This document shows, piece by piece, positions 53,476 to 63,789 of a stretch of 64,000 nucleotides of DNA (position 1 is the stretch's first letter; every line of letters begins with the position of its first letter). The stretch lies in contig NC_089574.1 in assembly GCF_040115645.1 (NCBI RefSeq), positions 124,001-188,000 of the forward strand, read 5' to 3'. The position numbers and the translations under genes were made by a program. A model generated the notes under the pieces. The model was not told the origin of the DNA, ran no database searches, and saw only the letters and a list, made by a program, of their open reading frames with translations. Origin of the DNA: Euwallacea fornicatus (lineage: Eukaryota > Arthropoda > Insecta > Coleoptera > Curculionidae).

Positions 53476-55459
53476 TTGGGTTGTTCGATAATTAATGTCA
53501 TTTTGTTCTCACAGATGGCTTAATTTATACATATCGAGCAATAGTGATCTCGCTTATATTTTTATATGCCATTTTAAAGGTTATGTTTTAGACTTTTTCG
53601 ATCGAAAATCGAACGTGATTAGTAAACAAGAAGTTGTTTAAAATTTAAGTTGAAGATGGACAATCAAAGTGAGCATTATCGACACATTTTATTGTTTTAC
53701 TTTCGAAAGGGCAATAATGCAGTACGAGCTTAGAAGAAATTGTGTAAAGTTTGTGGTGAGAGCTGCCTTACTGAACGTCAGTGGCAGCATTGGTTTTCTC
53801 GCTTTCGTTCCGAAAATTTGAATGTCCAAGATGTACCACACGCTGGACGCCCAATCACCATTGATAACGATAAAATAAAGGCCTTAATCGAAGCTAATCG
53901 TTGTATGACAACTCGAGAGATGGCAGAAAAGTTGAACATATCGAATTCAGCCGTTTCTCTGCATTTAAAAAAGCATGGGTACGTCAGCAAATTGGATGTT
54001 TGGGTTCCTCACGAATTGAAGGAAATTCACCTCACCCAACGCATTAACGTATGCGATTCTTTGCCGAATCGTAACCAAAACGACTCACTTCTAAAAAGAG
54101 TCATAACGGGTGATGAAGAATGGATTGTCTGCGCTAACGTAGTCCGAAAACGATCATGGACCAAACAAGATAAACCTGCGCAATCGACGTCCACAGCCAA
54201 TATTCATCAAAAGAAGATTTTGCTATCTGCGTGGTGGGACTACTAGGGTATTCTTTATTTTGAACTGCTTCCGAGAAACCAAACTATTGATTCGAATGTT
54301 TACTGTAGTCAGCTATAGAAATTGAACGAAGAAATCAAAAGAAAACGTCCTGAACTCGCCAATCGCAAAGGGGTACTGTTCCATCATGATAACGCTAGAC
54401 CCCATACGTCTTTAACAACGCGTCAAAAGTTATTGGAACTAAATTAAGAACTGACACCTCATCCACCATACAGCCCTGACTTGGCGCCATCATATTATTA
54501 TTTGTTTCGTTCTCTTCAAAATCATTTGAATGGTAAAAATCTCGATTCTGATCAAGCCGTTAAAAATTAGTAAAATCAATTTTTTACTTCTTGTTTTGCC
54601 CCGGAATACAACTACCCGTTTATACCCCGAAGCAAAGGTTCACAAAACAAAGGCCTTGTAATTCAGTAATATATATATGTCGGGGTAACATTAGGAATAT
54701 TCTCCATCATTGATAATTTTGATGTTTTATTAAGTAAATTGATAGTAAGGCAAGGCTAACGAATTCACCACTACTCGACCGCAACCTTTCCCTTCTTTTC
54801 AATTACTGCTTTCCTCACAGATCCCATTCCCCGTGGTCCTCTTGACTTAAGGGAATGGTACCTGTTCGTCCTGGTTTTCCCACGGACCGAAACTGCACAC
54901 ATGGCCCTTAATTGCGTCGGTAATAGTGACCTCGTTCGACAGTGCTTTATCTCCACGATAAACCTGTCAACCTGCTCTTCAGCCTTATTGCTAACTCAAA
55001 TTTTACATTTAAAACTTAAGAACTAATAAATCTCTGACATATACATTATTTTGTTAACTGAATATTGCTTAGAACCGCACTGGCTTATAAAAAAACTGAA
55101 GAATTTAACGAAAAATGGAGTGAGGTTATCCGCGTGTGGTTGACAAGAGAATTCGGAAAAAAAATTGATTGGAAAAATTCTTGAAACTTTTTGGTTTCGC
55201 CGGTGGTGGCGACCAAGTTCATAATTTCAGCCTCCCTCCACCTACTTACTCGCCAATCAGAACTGCCGTAGACCGATTCCCACGGTCCGGTGTATCTGTT
55301 TTATACAAAATGATGGAAATACAAAACCTTAAAAGGTTTTTGTAATCATCATCCAGAATTAGTGATTTTCGTGAGACCTGGCCAAAGTTACAAAGATTTC
55401 TCACGCCCCGGACCATGTGCGAAATCTGCCTACAGGCCCTTCGCGGTGGCGTCCATACA

Positions 55460-55463
55460 GCCC
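55460..55463. repeat. BEL/Pao target-site duplication, left (GCCC)
   Basis: GCCC directly before the 5' LTR, repeated at 62464-62467 directly after the 3' LTR. Four bases are slightly shorter than the usual five for BEL/Pao. Confidence 0.75.
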
Positions 55464-56116
55464 TGTTAGGGACTCTAAGTTATTGGTTTTTCTGTTTTCT
55501 ATTTATTTTTTATTGTTGTTAATGTTAGGTTTATTGTATACTGTCATTTATTCCCTTAAGTTACGCCTATGTACTGCGATACTTTTCGGAGAATACCATC
55601 TGGGTGCCAGACCACATGGCCCATCAGGCCAAAGCTAAGGATACGCTTTGGTTGGGGAATGTGCTACTAGTCGAAGAATCTTTCTCTATAGGGACTATTG
55701 CTTTGATGGTCAATTTGTTGGACCCGCAATATTCCCAGAAAAGCGATTAGTATAGATATTCCCCAGATGGCCACGAGTTATGGGATTCGTTGTAGCCATA
55801 GCTTATAATGGCTCTTGGTGGTGGTGCGCCCCTGGTTGGAATTCTTCGGGGTTAGTACTTAAGGGATAATCGGAGCAATTTTCGCTCTCTTTTTTTCTGC
55901 TCTTCCTGTGGTCTCGTCGGGTGAAAGCTACGTCGGTGACGGGATGTGATCCGCATCATATCGTGTACCCGCCCAATAAGCATTCTCCCTATTCTTCGTT
56001 ACTTAGACCAAGATTCTTACATTCTTTTAAGATAAGTGCATAGTCAATACAGTCCATTTTTACATAAAACAAATTGTCTTTGTCGTGTTTCATTTATCGA
56101 AGGAACACCCTTAACA
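55464..56116 (+). repeat. BEL/Pao 5' LTR (653 bp)
   Basis: Starts TGTTAGGGACTC and ends CCCTTAACA, i.e. TG...CA with imperfect terminal inverted repeats TGTTAGGG/CCCTTAACA. The same length as the 3' LTR, with no difference found by eye. Promoter and polyadenylation signals are expected in it but I could not assign exact positions. Confidence 0.95.
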
Positions 56117-56119
56117 TTT

Positions 56120-56140
56120 TGGTCCTTCGAGCCGGATTCG
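56120..56140 (+). promoter_or_regulatory. Primer-binding site complementary to tRNA-Tyr 3' end
   Basis: TGGTCCTTCGAGCCGGATTC and the following G, three bases after the 5' LTR, are complementary to the CCA-terminated 3' end of eukaryotic tRNA-Tyr (…CCGGCTCGAAGGACCA). Minus-strand DNA synthesis of the element would be primed here. tRNA identity is from recall of the conserved tRNA-Tyr acceptor and T-arm. Confidence 0.8.
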
Positions 56141-56638
56141 GGCTTGTGGAAAATCATTCGGTCGGTGTTTGTGTCGCGATAGAAGTTGTTCGCGTGCAAA
56201 ACCGAGAAGTTGCTCTGTAGGCGTGATAGAAGTTGCTTCACGTGCCAGAACAACAAACAAAATCGCTGTTCGTCTGGGGCTAAGTAAGAAGAAAGATTGG
56301 TGATTCCGGATCATCGTGGAAGCCAGGGAGCTTTGTTTGGGAAGTGGGTAAGTCCTTGTCCTATTGCCTTTGAACCGTATTGCTTTCGTTTGTGCTATTT
56401 GCTAGTGATTAGATCATTCGTATCGTAAAGTTGGCGTTTTGTAACCGCATATTCTATATAGACTTGGCGTGGTTACAAATTGTGTGCCGTACTGCTTAAC
56501 CTTTACCTTTGCGCACACGGTGACTTGTAGCCGCATATTACAAAGCTTGGCGTGGCTACAAATTGCGTGCCGTTGTTGTGAGCTCCTGCATTAGAGCAGA
56601 TCGTACCTGGTAGACGCGTGTATCGAGATTTTGTGATC

Positions 56639-59587
56639 ATGGCATCTGCTGGGGAGCTAAAAGGGTTAAACGTGGCTAGGAGAACGTGCAAAGTCCAACT
56701 CACTATGTTCAGCAAATTTCTCGAAAGGTTAGATGTAAGTAGCGGTCTAGGTGCCGAAAAAATAGGGCAGATAATTGAGAGACTCGACAAATTGGAAGGT
56801 ACTTTCGAGAGGTTTGGAACTATCCAAAGTGAGTTGGAGCTGCATGCTGACGATTACGACGACGAATTAGCTGAGCGGGACGACTTTGAGAATAGATACT
56901 TTGAACTTAAGGCCAAAGGAAAGGGTTTACTGCAAAAATTCAGTAGGGTTGATGCGTCCACTGCAGGCGGCACCTCGCAGGGGGCGGAATCTCCCAGCCC
57001 TTTAGATAATATCAAATTGCCGGTTATCTCATTGCCAACTTTCTCTGGCGATTTCAAAGATTGGCTTGGGTTCAGAGATCTATACCTTAGTCTAATACAT
57101 AACAACGATAGGCTGAGTCGCATTCAAAAGTTTCATTACTTGCGGGCGTCGCTGCGTGACGCAGCGTCTCGGGTTTTGGGAACTCTTGAATTATCAGAGG
57201 GCAACTATGATATCGCCTGGACAACCTTGAGTGAGCGATATGATAATAAGCGGGTGCTCGTGCACATCCATTTGAAAACTCTAGTTGAAGTGGAATCGAT
57301 GCATAGAGAATCGGCTCCTAAATTGAGGAGTTTAATTGACAGCGTGAGTAAGAGCTTAATTGCGCTGACCGCTCTGGGTCAAAAACCCGAAAATTGGGGT
57401 GTTCTGGTAGCCTACCTCATAAGCACAAAGCTGGACCCCGTGACGGAAAGGCAATGGGAGGAGGCGAAGAGCACCCACAAAGAGGTCCCCTCATGGGACT
57501 CTTTGAGAGAGTTTTTGAGCGCCAGGGCGGACATGCTCGAAGCTATCGATCGTCAGAGGGGCAATAATAGTAAACCAGAACGAAATGTAGGACTCAAACC
57601 TAATAAGACGAGCGCCAAAACCTTCGTTGGGAGCGATATTTCTTGTGGAGTGTGTAAAGCCAAACACTCATTAGTTAAGTGCCCAAGTTTTTTGGCTATG
57701 TCCCCCAACGAACGATTCGGCAAGGTCAAGCAACTCAAGGTGTGTTTCAATTGCTTGAAGCCGGGTCACTCTGTAAAGGATTGTCGCTTGAGAAATTGCA
57801 GCAAGTGCCCGGCTAAACACCACACCTTGTTGCACTTTGAACCCGTCAGGGTGCAAGACGATGCCCCCAAACCAGTGGAGAGTTTGGAGCATCAGGTTTC
57901 GTTGTCTTCACTTAGTTCGGATAATCATGTCTTCCTATCCACAGTTCTGGTTGACGTTGTCAGTGCCGAGGGTAAGCGCTTAAAGGTGCGCGCACTTTTA
58001 GATTCGGGAAGTCAGTCAAACTTCATTACCTCTTCATTATGCAAGAGGCTGAAGACAAAATTGGACGATTTCGAAGTAATAGTCGGGGGATTGGGATCTA
58101 AGGCGTCAGAGGTGAAACACTGTTGCCACATCGAGGTTTGTGCGCGACACAGTGGCTATAAGTCTTCCTTAAAGTGTTTAGTTTTGCCCAGGATCACCGG
58201 CTTCATTCCTGGTGCTCCTGTGAATATTAGTCGGCTAAATATTCCATCCAACATCACGTTGGCAGATCCGGAATTTAGCAAACCTGGCCCTATAGATCTT
58301 CTGATTGGCAGCGAATTGTTTTATGGGTTGTTGTGTGTCGGTCAAATTAGTCTTGGACCGCACAATCCCATCTTGCAGAAAACCAGATTCGGATGGATTG
58401 TCTCCGGATCAATGGCGAATCCCGGTAGCATCAACTCCATTTGCAATTTGAGTACAAATTCGCGGCCAAGTGGCTCAAACATTGACTTTGATTTGAAAAA
58501 ATTTTGGGAGGTCGAAGATAATTTCTCTGAGACCAAGGCCTGGTCGGCTGAGGAGCTCGAATGTGAGGAGCATTTTCAAAGAACGCATAGGCGTTCGGTC
58601 GACGGCCGTTTCATGGTTGCCATCCCTTTAAAGCATCCCGTCGCTGACTTGGGGAATTCAAAGACGAAAGCTCTCCATAGGTTCCTTTCGCTAGAACGTA
58701 AGCTCAGCCGGGATTCAGCTTTGAGGGAAGAATATTGCAGTTTCATGCGGGAATATTCGAGTCTTGGGCACATGACTAGGGTGCTTGATGAGGATGATCG
58801 TGTCTCCTACTATATGCCTCATCACCCTGTTATTAAAACAGAAAGTTGCACCACTAAATTGAGGGTCGTATTTGATTGTAGTATGCCATCTTCAACAGGG
58901 AAATCCCTGAACGATTTGCAAATGGTCGGTCCCGTGATCCAATCGGACTTATTTGATATTTTGATTCGTTTTCGCGAGTTCCGATTTGTGGTTTCGGCGG
59001 ATATCGCCAAGATGTATAGGCAAGTATTTGTGGAGCCTAAACAACGTTCTTTGCAACGGATATTTTGGAGGGAATCGCCCTCAGATCCTATCGAGGTTTT
59101 TGAATTGAACACCGTCACATACGGGCAAGCTAGTGCCAGCTTTTTAGCCGTAAGGTGTCTACATCAAGTAGCACAGGAGAGTGAACTTGATGTAGCCTCG
59201 GTGATAAAATCGTCATTCTATGTTGACGACTTCCTTCACTCAATAAATTCGGTTGAGGAAGGAATTAGAATGTGTCATAGAGTTTCCGCTGCATTGGCAG
59301 GGGGTGGTTTCAAATTGCGGAAATGGCTTTCCAACGAACCCGCTATATTGCGTGCGGTGAGTCAAGGAAACGAGGATTTTCAGGTGCTAGATTTTCACGG
59401 GGACGAAAGGGCTAAGATTTTGGGTTTAACCTGGCATTGTTCGTCAGACGTTTTGTCGTACAAAATTCAGGTCTTTGACACGAACGTGAAAGTGACAAAG
59501 CGCACCATCTTGTCAGGTATATCGCAAGTCTTCGACCCCTTGGGTCTTCTATGTCCGGCTGTAATCATCGCAAAAATCCTAATTTAA
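56639..59587 (+). CDS. BEL/Pao Gag, protease and reverse transcriptase (5' part of gag-pol)
   Basis: The start chosen is the ATG at 56639 (MASAGELK); the frame is open from a GTG at 56618. Numbered from 56618, residues about 25-120 form a charged, probably coiled-coil region. About 130-300 is a DUF1759-like Gag segment (PTFSGDFKDWLGFRDLY, RYDNKRVLVHIHL). About 343-405 has Cys/His zinc-knuckle clusters (CGVCKAKHSLVKC, CFNCLKPGHSVKDC). About 460-470 has the aspartic protease motif ALLDSGSQSNFI, in a DUF1758-type domain. About 730-900 is the reverse transcriptase, with RVVFDCSMPS, VSADIAKMYRQV and the active-site YVDDF near 868. A TAA at 59585-59587 ends the frame in the connection after the polymerase; the same frame continues immediately. 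No other lesion is visible. Confidence 0.95.
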   Translation: MASAGELKGLNVARRTCKVQLTMFSKFLERLDVSSGLGAEKIGQIIERLDKLEGTFERFGTIQSELELHADDYDDELAERDDFENRYFELKAKGKGLLQKFSRVDASTAGGTSQGAESPSPLDNIKLPVISLPTFSGDFKDWLGFRDLYLSLIHNNDRLSRIQKFHYLRASLRDAASRVLGTLELSEGNYDIAWTTLSERYDNKRVLVHIHLKTLVEVESMHRESAPKLRSLIDSVSKSLIALTALGQKPENWGVLVAYLISTKLDPVTERQWEEAKSTHKEVPSWDSLREFLSARADMLEAIDRQRGNNSKPERNVGLKPNKTSAKTFVGSDISCGVCKAKHSLVKCPSFLAMSPNERFGKVKQLKVCFNCLKPGHSVKDCRLRNCSKCPAKHHTLLHFEPVRVQDDAPKPVESLEHQVSLSSLSSDNHVFLSTVLVDVVSAEGKRLKVRALLDSGSQSNFITSSLCKRLKTKLDDFEVIVGGLGSKASEVKHCCHIEVCARHSGYKSSLKCLVLPRITGFIPGAPVNISRLNIPSNITLADPEFSKPGPIDLLIGSELFYGLLCVGQISLGPHNPILQKTRFGWIVSGSMANPGSINSICNLSTNSRPSGSNIDFDLKKFWEVEDNFSETKAWSAEELECEEHFQRTHRRSVDGRFMVAIPLKHPVADLGNSKTKALHRFLSLERKLSRDSALREEYCSFMREYSSLGHMTRVLDEDDRVSYYMPHHPVIKTESCTTKLRVVFDCSMPSSTGKSLNDLQMVGPVIQSDLFDILIRFREFRFVVSADIAKMYRQVFVEPKQRSLQRIFWRESPSDPIEVFELNTVTYGQASASFLAVRCLHQVAQESELDVASVIKSSFYVDDFLHSINSVEEGIRMCHRVSAALAGGGFKLRKWLSNEPAILRAVSQGNEDFQVLDFHGDERAKILGLTWHCSSDVLSYKIQVFDTNVKVTKRTILSGISQVFDPLGLLCPAVIIAKILI

Positions 59588-61816
59588 AGGCTTTGGCAAG
59601 AAGGGTTGTCGTGGGATGAGTCCGTCCCTGCCCATTTGCATACAGCCTGGACAAAATTCCGAAGTGAGTTGCCGAATCTCAATGGAACTCACATTGATCG
59701 CCACATTGCATGCGTGGATGCTTTGTGCCATGAGTTGCACGGTTTTTCTGACGCTAGTGAGGACGCTTATGGTGGAGCCGTCTACGTCAGATCGATCGAT
59801 CGAAACGGCGATATAACCGTGAGGTTATTATGCGCCAAAAGCAGGGTGAGTCCTTTGAAATCCCTGACTATCCCTCGTTTGGAGCTATGCGGTGCATTGG
59901 TCATGGCCAAACTTATAAGCAAGGTAAGGGCGGCCTCTAGATTGCAATTTGTTAGGCAGGTGTGCTGGTCAGACTCAACCATCGTCTTGAGTTGGCTAAA
60001 AATGTCTCCCAGCAACCTAAAGGTCTTCGTAAGTGCGCGGATATCACAAATCCAAACGCTTACAATGGATTGTGAGTGGCGTCACGTCCCCACTAGGGAA
60101 AACCCGGCCGACTTGGTATCGAGGGGGGTCTTTCCCAGTGAACTCATGGAGTCTAGTCTTTGGTGGTATGGCCCTTCCTTTCTTCAGTCCAGGGAAAGTC
60201 ATTGGCCTAGTGTGTCTGAAGGACCTAAGGAGGTGCCCGAGGTCCGCGTTCCAAAGAGAGTTGTTGTTTTTGTCGCCATAGGGGACTATTTCTTCGAGCG
60301 CTACTCTGACTTCAATCGATTGAGTCGCATCGTAGCATACGTCCTTCGATTCGTTGGCAATTGTCGATTAAGGTTATCGAAAGGGGTCATCGTCAGCACG
60401 CCATTATCTAGTTCGGAATTAAATGAGGCAATCAAAATGTTGGTCAAGACTGCGCAAAGAAGTAGCTTTCCAGTCGAGCTCGATTGCCTCAGCAGGGGTG
60501 TCGCCTTGCACCCTAAGGATAAGTTGTTAAGTTTGAGTCCCTTTCTAGATGGTGAGGGCATAATGAGGGTAGGGGGAAGGTTGCGAAACTCGGCTTATCA
60601 ATTCAATAAGAAACATCCTATGCTTTTGTCTCCAAAACATCGTTTGACGCGGATGTTGTGCGAACATGAGCATAGGAGATTGATGCATGCCGGCCCTCAG
60701 CTATTGCTCGCATCCCTAAGAGAAAAATACTGGGTTGTCGCGGCGCGCAATTTGATTAGGGCCGTTGTAAGGAATTGCGTTACCTGCTCGCGATTCAACC
60801 CTCAGTATTTGGCGCCTCTTATGGGTGACCTCCCGCCAAGTCGCTTAACTGGTGGGAGCGTATTTGCATTTGTGGGAGTGGACTACATGGGTCCACTCAA
60901 TATACGGGACAAAAGGGGTCGCGGCTCAAGGTTGTCTAAGTGCTATGTAAGCGTATTTATATGCTTTGCGACGAAGGCTTTACACTTGGAATTGGTGTCC
61001 GATCTAAGCAGCGAGTCGTTCCTGCTTGCTTTTCGTCGGTTTGTTGCTCGGCGTGGTCGACCTAGCCACGTTTACTCGGATAACGGCACGAATTTCGTCG
61101 GCGCCAATCGAGAATTGGCAGAACTCGGCCATTTCTTGATTAAAGAATCGAGTAAACTGGCCAATTCATATGCCCAGGAGGGGGTGCAATGGCACTTTAT
61201 ACCCCCCCAATCGCCTCATTTTGGAGGTCTTTGGGAGGCGGGTGTCAAGTCGGTAAAGCACCACCTAAAACGAGTAGCGGGAAATGCCAACTTGACCTTC
61301 GAACATCTCATTACGCTACTAGCACAAATTGAGTCAATACTTAACTCCCGTCCTTTATCTCCCTTGTCACAAGATCCCAATGATTTAACTCCCTTGTCAC
61401 CCGCTCACTTCCTGATCGGAAGAAGTCTCACGGAGTTGCCCGACCCAGACCTACAGCATATTCCTGCAAATCGGTTGTCGGTATTCCAAAGGATCCAACA
61501 AATCAAACAGCACTTTTGGACGCGTTGGAGCAAGGAATATGTCAGCGAACTGCAGCAGAGGGTCAAGTGGAAGGCACGTCAGCAGGACGTCCAGGAAGGG
61601 GTACTTGTGCTTGTCAAGGAGGACAACCTTCCTCCCTCCAAATGGCGCATGGGACGAGTAGTTGCAGTACACCCTGGCCAGGATGGAGTGAATCGTGTGG
61701 CTACTTTGAGAACTTCTAGTGGTTTGGTGAAGCGCTCTTTTAGCAAGATATGTCCCCTGCCGACGAACACTGTCATTGAAGACGCTGCAAGCGCTTCAAG
61801 GCCGGGGGCATGTTAG
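59588..61816 (+). CDS. BEL/Pao RNase H and integrase (3' part of gag-pol)
   Basis: In the same frame as, and directly after, the TAA at 59585-59587; it has no ATG of its own at this point. RNase H: HGFSDASEDAYGGAVYV, CGALVMAKLISKVR, CWSDSTIVLSWLK and HVPTRENPADLVSRG. The integrase zinc domain has H..H (HEHRRLMHAG) and C..C (RNCVTCSRF). Integrase core: FVGVDYMGPL (first Asp), VYSDNGTNFVGAN (second Asp), PHFGGLWEAGVKSVK (Glu). The C-terminal DUF5641-type segment contains FWTRWSKEYVSELQQR and WRMGRVVAVHPGQDG. The stop TAG (61814-61816) lies in the first bases of the 3' LTR. All catalytic positions are intact; translation of this part is blocked by the upstream stop unless it is read through. Confidence 0.95.
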   Translation, partial: RLWQEGLSWDESVPAHLHTAWTKFRSELPNLNGTHIDRHIACVDALCHELHGFSDASEDAYGGAVYVRSIDRNGDITVRLLCAKSRVSPLKSLTIPRLELCGALVMAKLISKVRAASRLQFVRQVCWSDSTIVLSWLKMSPSNLKVFVSARISQIQTLTMDCEWRHVPTRENPADLVSRGVFPSELMESSLWWYGPSFLQSRESHWPSVSEGPKEVPEVRVPKRVVVFVAIGDYFFERYSDFNRLSRIVAYVLRFVGNCRLRLSKGVIVSTPLSSSELNEAIKMLVKTAQRSSFPVELDCLSRGVALHPKDKLLSLSPFLDGEGIMRVGGRLRNSAYQFNKKHPMLLSPKHRLTRMLCEHEHRRLMHAGPQLLLASLREKYWVVAARNLIRAVVRNCVTCSRFNPQYLAPLMGDLPPSRLTGGSVFAFVGVDYMGPLNIRDKRGRGSRLSKCYVSVFICFATKALHLELVSDLSSESFLLAFRRFVARRGRPSHVYSDNGTNFVGANRELAELGHFLIKESSKLANSYAQEGVQWHFIPPQSPHFGGLWEAGVKSVKHHLKRVAGNANLTFEHLITLLAQIESILNSRPLSPLSQDPNDLTPLSPAHFLIGRSLTELPDPDLQHIPANRLSVFQRIQQIKQHFWTRWSKEYVSELQQRVKWKARQQDVQEGVLVLVKEDNLPPSKWRMGRVVAVHPGQDGVNRVATLRTSSGLVKRSFSKICPLPTNTVIEDAASASRPGAC
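61798..61810 (+). other. Probable polypurine tract
   Basis: AAGGCCGGGGGCA immediately before the 3' LTR is the purine-rich position where plus-strand priming is expected. It is interrupted by pyrimidines, so the exact primer is uncertain. Confidence 0.55.
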
Positions 61817-62463
61817 GGACTCTAAGTTATTGGTTTTTCTGTTTTCTATTTATTTTTTATTGTTGTTAATGTTAGGTTTATTGTATACTGTCATTTATTC
61901 CCTTAAGTTACGCCTATGTACTGCGATACTTTTCGGAGAATACCATCTGGGTGCCAGACCACATGGCCCATCAGGCCAAAGCTAAGGATACGCTTTGGTT
62001 GGGGAATGTGCTACTAGTCGAAGAATCTTTCTCTATAGGGACTATTGCTTTGATGGTCAATTTGTTGGACCCGCAATATTCCCAGAAAAGCGATTAGTAT
62101 AGATATTCCCCAGATGGCCACGAGTTATGGGATTCGTTGTAGCCATAGCTTATAATGGCTCTTGGTGGTGGTGCGCCCCTGGTTGGAATTCTTCGGGGTT
62201 AGTACTTAAGGGATAATCGGAGCAATTTTCGCTCTCTTTTTTTCTGCTCTTCCTGTGGTCTCGTCGGGTGAAAGCTACGTCGGTGACGGGATGTGATCCG
62301 CATCATATCGTGTACCCGCCCAATAAGCATTCTCCCTATTCTTCGTTACTTAGACCAAGATTCTTACATTCTTTTAAGATAAGTGCATAGTCAATACAGT
62401 CCATTTTTACATAAAACAAATTGTCTTTGTCGTGTTTCATTTATCGAAGGAACACCCTTAACA
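61811..62463 (+). repeat. BEL/Pao 3' LTR (653 bp)
   Basis: The same length and, by eye, the same sequence as 55464-56116, TGTTAGGG...CCCTTAACA. Followed by GCCC (62464-62467), the right target duplication. Confidence 0.95.
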
Positions 62464-62559
62464 GCCCTCAAGTCTCATAAACTAGATAAAAGTTGACAAC
62501 CCACGCATATAACATAGAACAGGTGGGAATTGGCCAAGTCCACCAATATGCAGGCTTAT

Positions 62560-62780
62560 GAGCAATTACCGTTTGTTTAGGCCAGGGGCTTCCTGAGTTC
62601 CTGCCTAACAGTAGTGACTGCCTCACTAGGCACCCACAGAGGAATCCAAATACGCTGGCGAGGTTTCTTAGTTGATTCGAAGGACCAGAAGGGCTACCGT
62701 CATAAAGTAATGGGGTTCCAAAGGTTCGAGAAATTATATAAACTCGGTTACACAAATTACATTAAATTTAATCACAGACT
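62560..62780 (+). repeat. Copy of the retroelement 3' block seen at 30228-30440
   Basis: GTTTAGGCCAGGGGCTT (62575-62591), CTGCCTAACAGTAGTGACTG, CCTCACTAGGCACCC and TTCGAAGGACCAG follow one another as in the reverse complement of 30440-30320. Weaker similarity continues to about 62770 (GGGGTTC, AAACTC, AATTAC). No reverse transcriptase frame adjoins it here. It lies in the host sequence of the BEL/Pao element. Confidence 0.7.
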
Positions 62781-63789
62781 GGTTGAATTACAGGGTGAGT
62801 TGTGACTAACTTATTAACAATAATGCCTGTGTATGGGGTTATATGGCAACGAGAGCTAGAGAAGTTTGTTGCTTTCGCGACGGGGTGAAAAACGGTTCTG
62901 GTGTTTGCTCCAAGAGGAGTTCGTGCCCCTTCCCGAAAAGACGCAGGTTCCCGAGTTTTGGGTTCCCACGATTTCATGAGAAAGTCGCCACCTTGGTGCT
63001 TTCACACCATGTCTTATCGCTAACACCCTCTGGTTCATGTCCACTTGCGCGTTTGTTGCCACATTTCATCCTAATTTACTGCCGTCCTTAATGTGTTTGG
63101 GCAATTTGCACTTCATAAATCAGGGTGAATGTGCACCAAATGAGAGGTGATTAGCGCGGTACCCATGGTACCCAGTGGTATGTCAAGCTTTTGTTTCTGG
63201 TTTCTCTCTTTACCAGATTTATTACCCAGATGTTAGGGCAATACGTGAGAGCGATTTTTATGTTGGAGTTTTTCCAACACCGTTGGCCGTGACACCTCTA
63301 AAAATCAAGGCTTTTTCGAACGCGGAATTTTCCATTTCGCCGAAAGATGGCAATAGGTCATCCACCAAGATGGTCGCTACATCAATGATTAATATTTATT
63401 ATTAATGTAAGTATATTTATGTCGTAGTACGTACGAACACAAATGATACAATACTCCGAGATGTTAATGATGAGAAGATTTTATTGAAAGAACTGGAGTT
63501 TCTTTTTTTGTACTAAAACTTATATATCTAAATTTGACATACACTATCTATTCAAAAAAACGTTAAAAATATAATTATAAATGGTGGTTTACTAAACCTT
63601 TGACAAAACCATCTAAGCAATAAAAATACCTATAAACAACTACCCGTCGACATTATTATAAGGGAACCATTTACTGGTACCGGTATTAGTTAAATGATTT
63701 CAAACCTTGACCTAAACAAGGTATACCACATTTACTTTGAAAAAATATAAAAAATACGACATTAACTATCGAACAACCCAGTATTACTG

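Larger units (their letters stand above)
55464..62463 (+). mobile_element. BEL/Pao LTR retrotransposon, complete, 7.0 kb
   Basis: A complete element: 5' LTR 55464-56116, primer-binding site 56120-56140, gag-pol 56639-61816 (split by one stop codon at 59585-59587), purine-rich tract just before 61811 and 3' LTR 61811-62463. Order of domains (gag, zinc knuckles, aspartic protease, reverse transcriptase, RNase H, integrase) is that of BEL/Pao elements. No envelope-like frame follows the integrase. The LTRs appear identical, so this is probably the youngest insertion in the window. Confidence 0.96.
54592..63294. mobile_element. TG...CA-bounded insertion within mariner, itself split by BEL/Pao
   Basis: The block separating the two mariner halves begins TGTTTTGCCCCGG and ends GGCCGTGACA. 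It is bordered by CTTCT (54587-54591) and CCTCT (63295-63299), a possible 5-bp duplication with one change. Without the BEL/Pao element it is about 1.7 kb. TG...CA ends with a 5-bp duplication fit a solo LTR in either orientation, but no internal repeat was found and no coding region is recognised in 54592-55459 or 62468-63294. Identity uncertain. Confidence 0.5.
53656..63396 (+). pseudogene. Irritans-type mariner transposase, interrupted and mutated
   Basis: From the ATG at 53656 (MDNQSEHYRHILLFYFRKGN): a stop near 53731, then an open frame with the helix-turn-helix (RQWQHWFSRFRSENLN, MTTREMAEKLNISNSAV), the motif WVPHELKEIHLTQR, first Asp in VITGDEEWI, stop at 54244, second Asp in FHHDNARPHTSLTTRQKL and YSPDLAPSYYYLF, where the third catalytic Asp is replaced by Tyr. 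Further stops occur. Homology is cut at VNQFFTS (54591) and resumes at 63297 with KNQGFFERGIFHFAERWQ, a stop, then VIHQDGRYIND and TAA at 63394-63396. The gene is dead by several independent lesions. Confidence 0.88.
53476..63781 (+). mobile_element. Irritans-type mariner split by an 8.7-kb insertion
   Basis: The left end TTGGGTTGTTCGATAATTAA (53476) and right end ...TATCGAACAACCCAG (63781) are inverted. TA lies at 53474-53475 and 63782-63783. The transposase frame is broken at 54591 and its last codons are found at 63297-63396, so everything between was inserted later. About 385 bp separate the transposase end from the right terminus, longer than usual; a further small insertion there is possible. 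Confidence 0.9.

Noticed and set aside
55417..55638. Hydrophobic 50-residue stretch in frame within both BEL/Pao LTRs (also 61776-61985)
   Set aside because: It is LTR sequence read through by chance from different upstream sequence; the repeat is explained by LTR identity.
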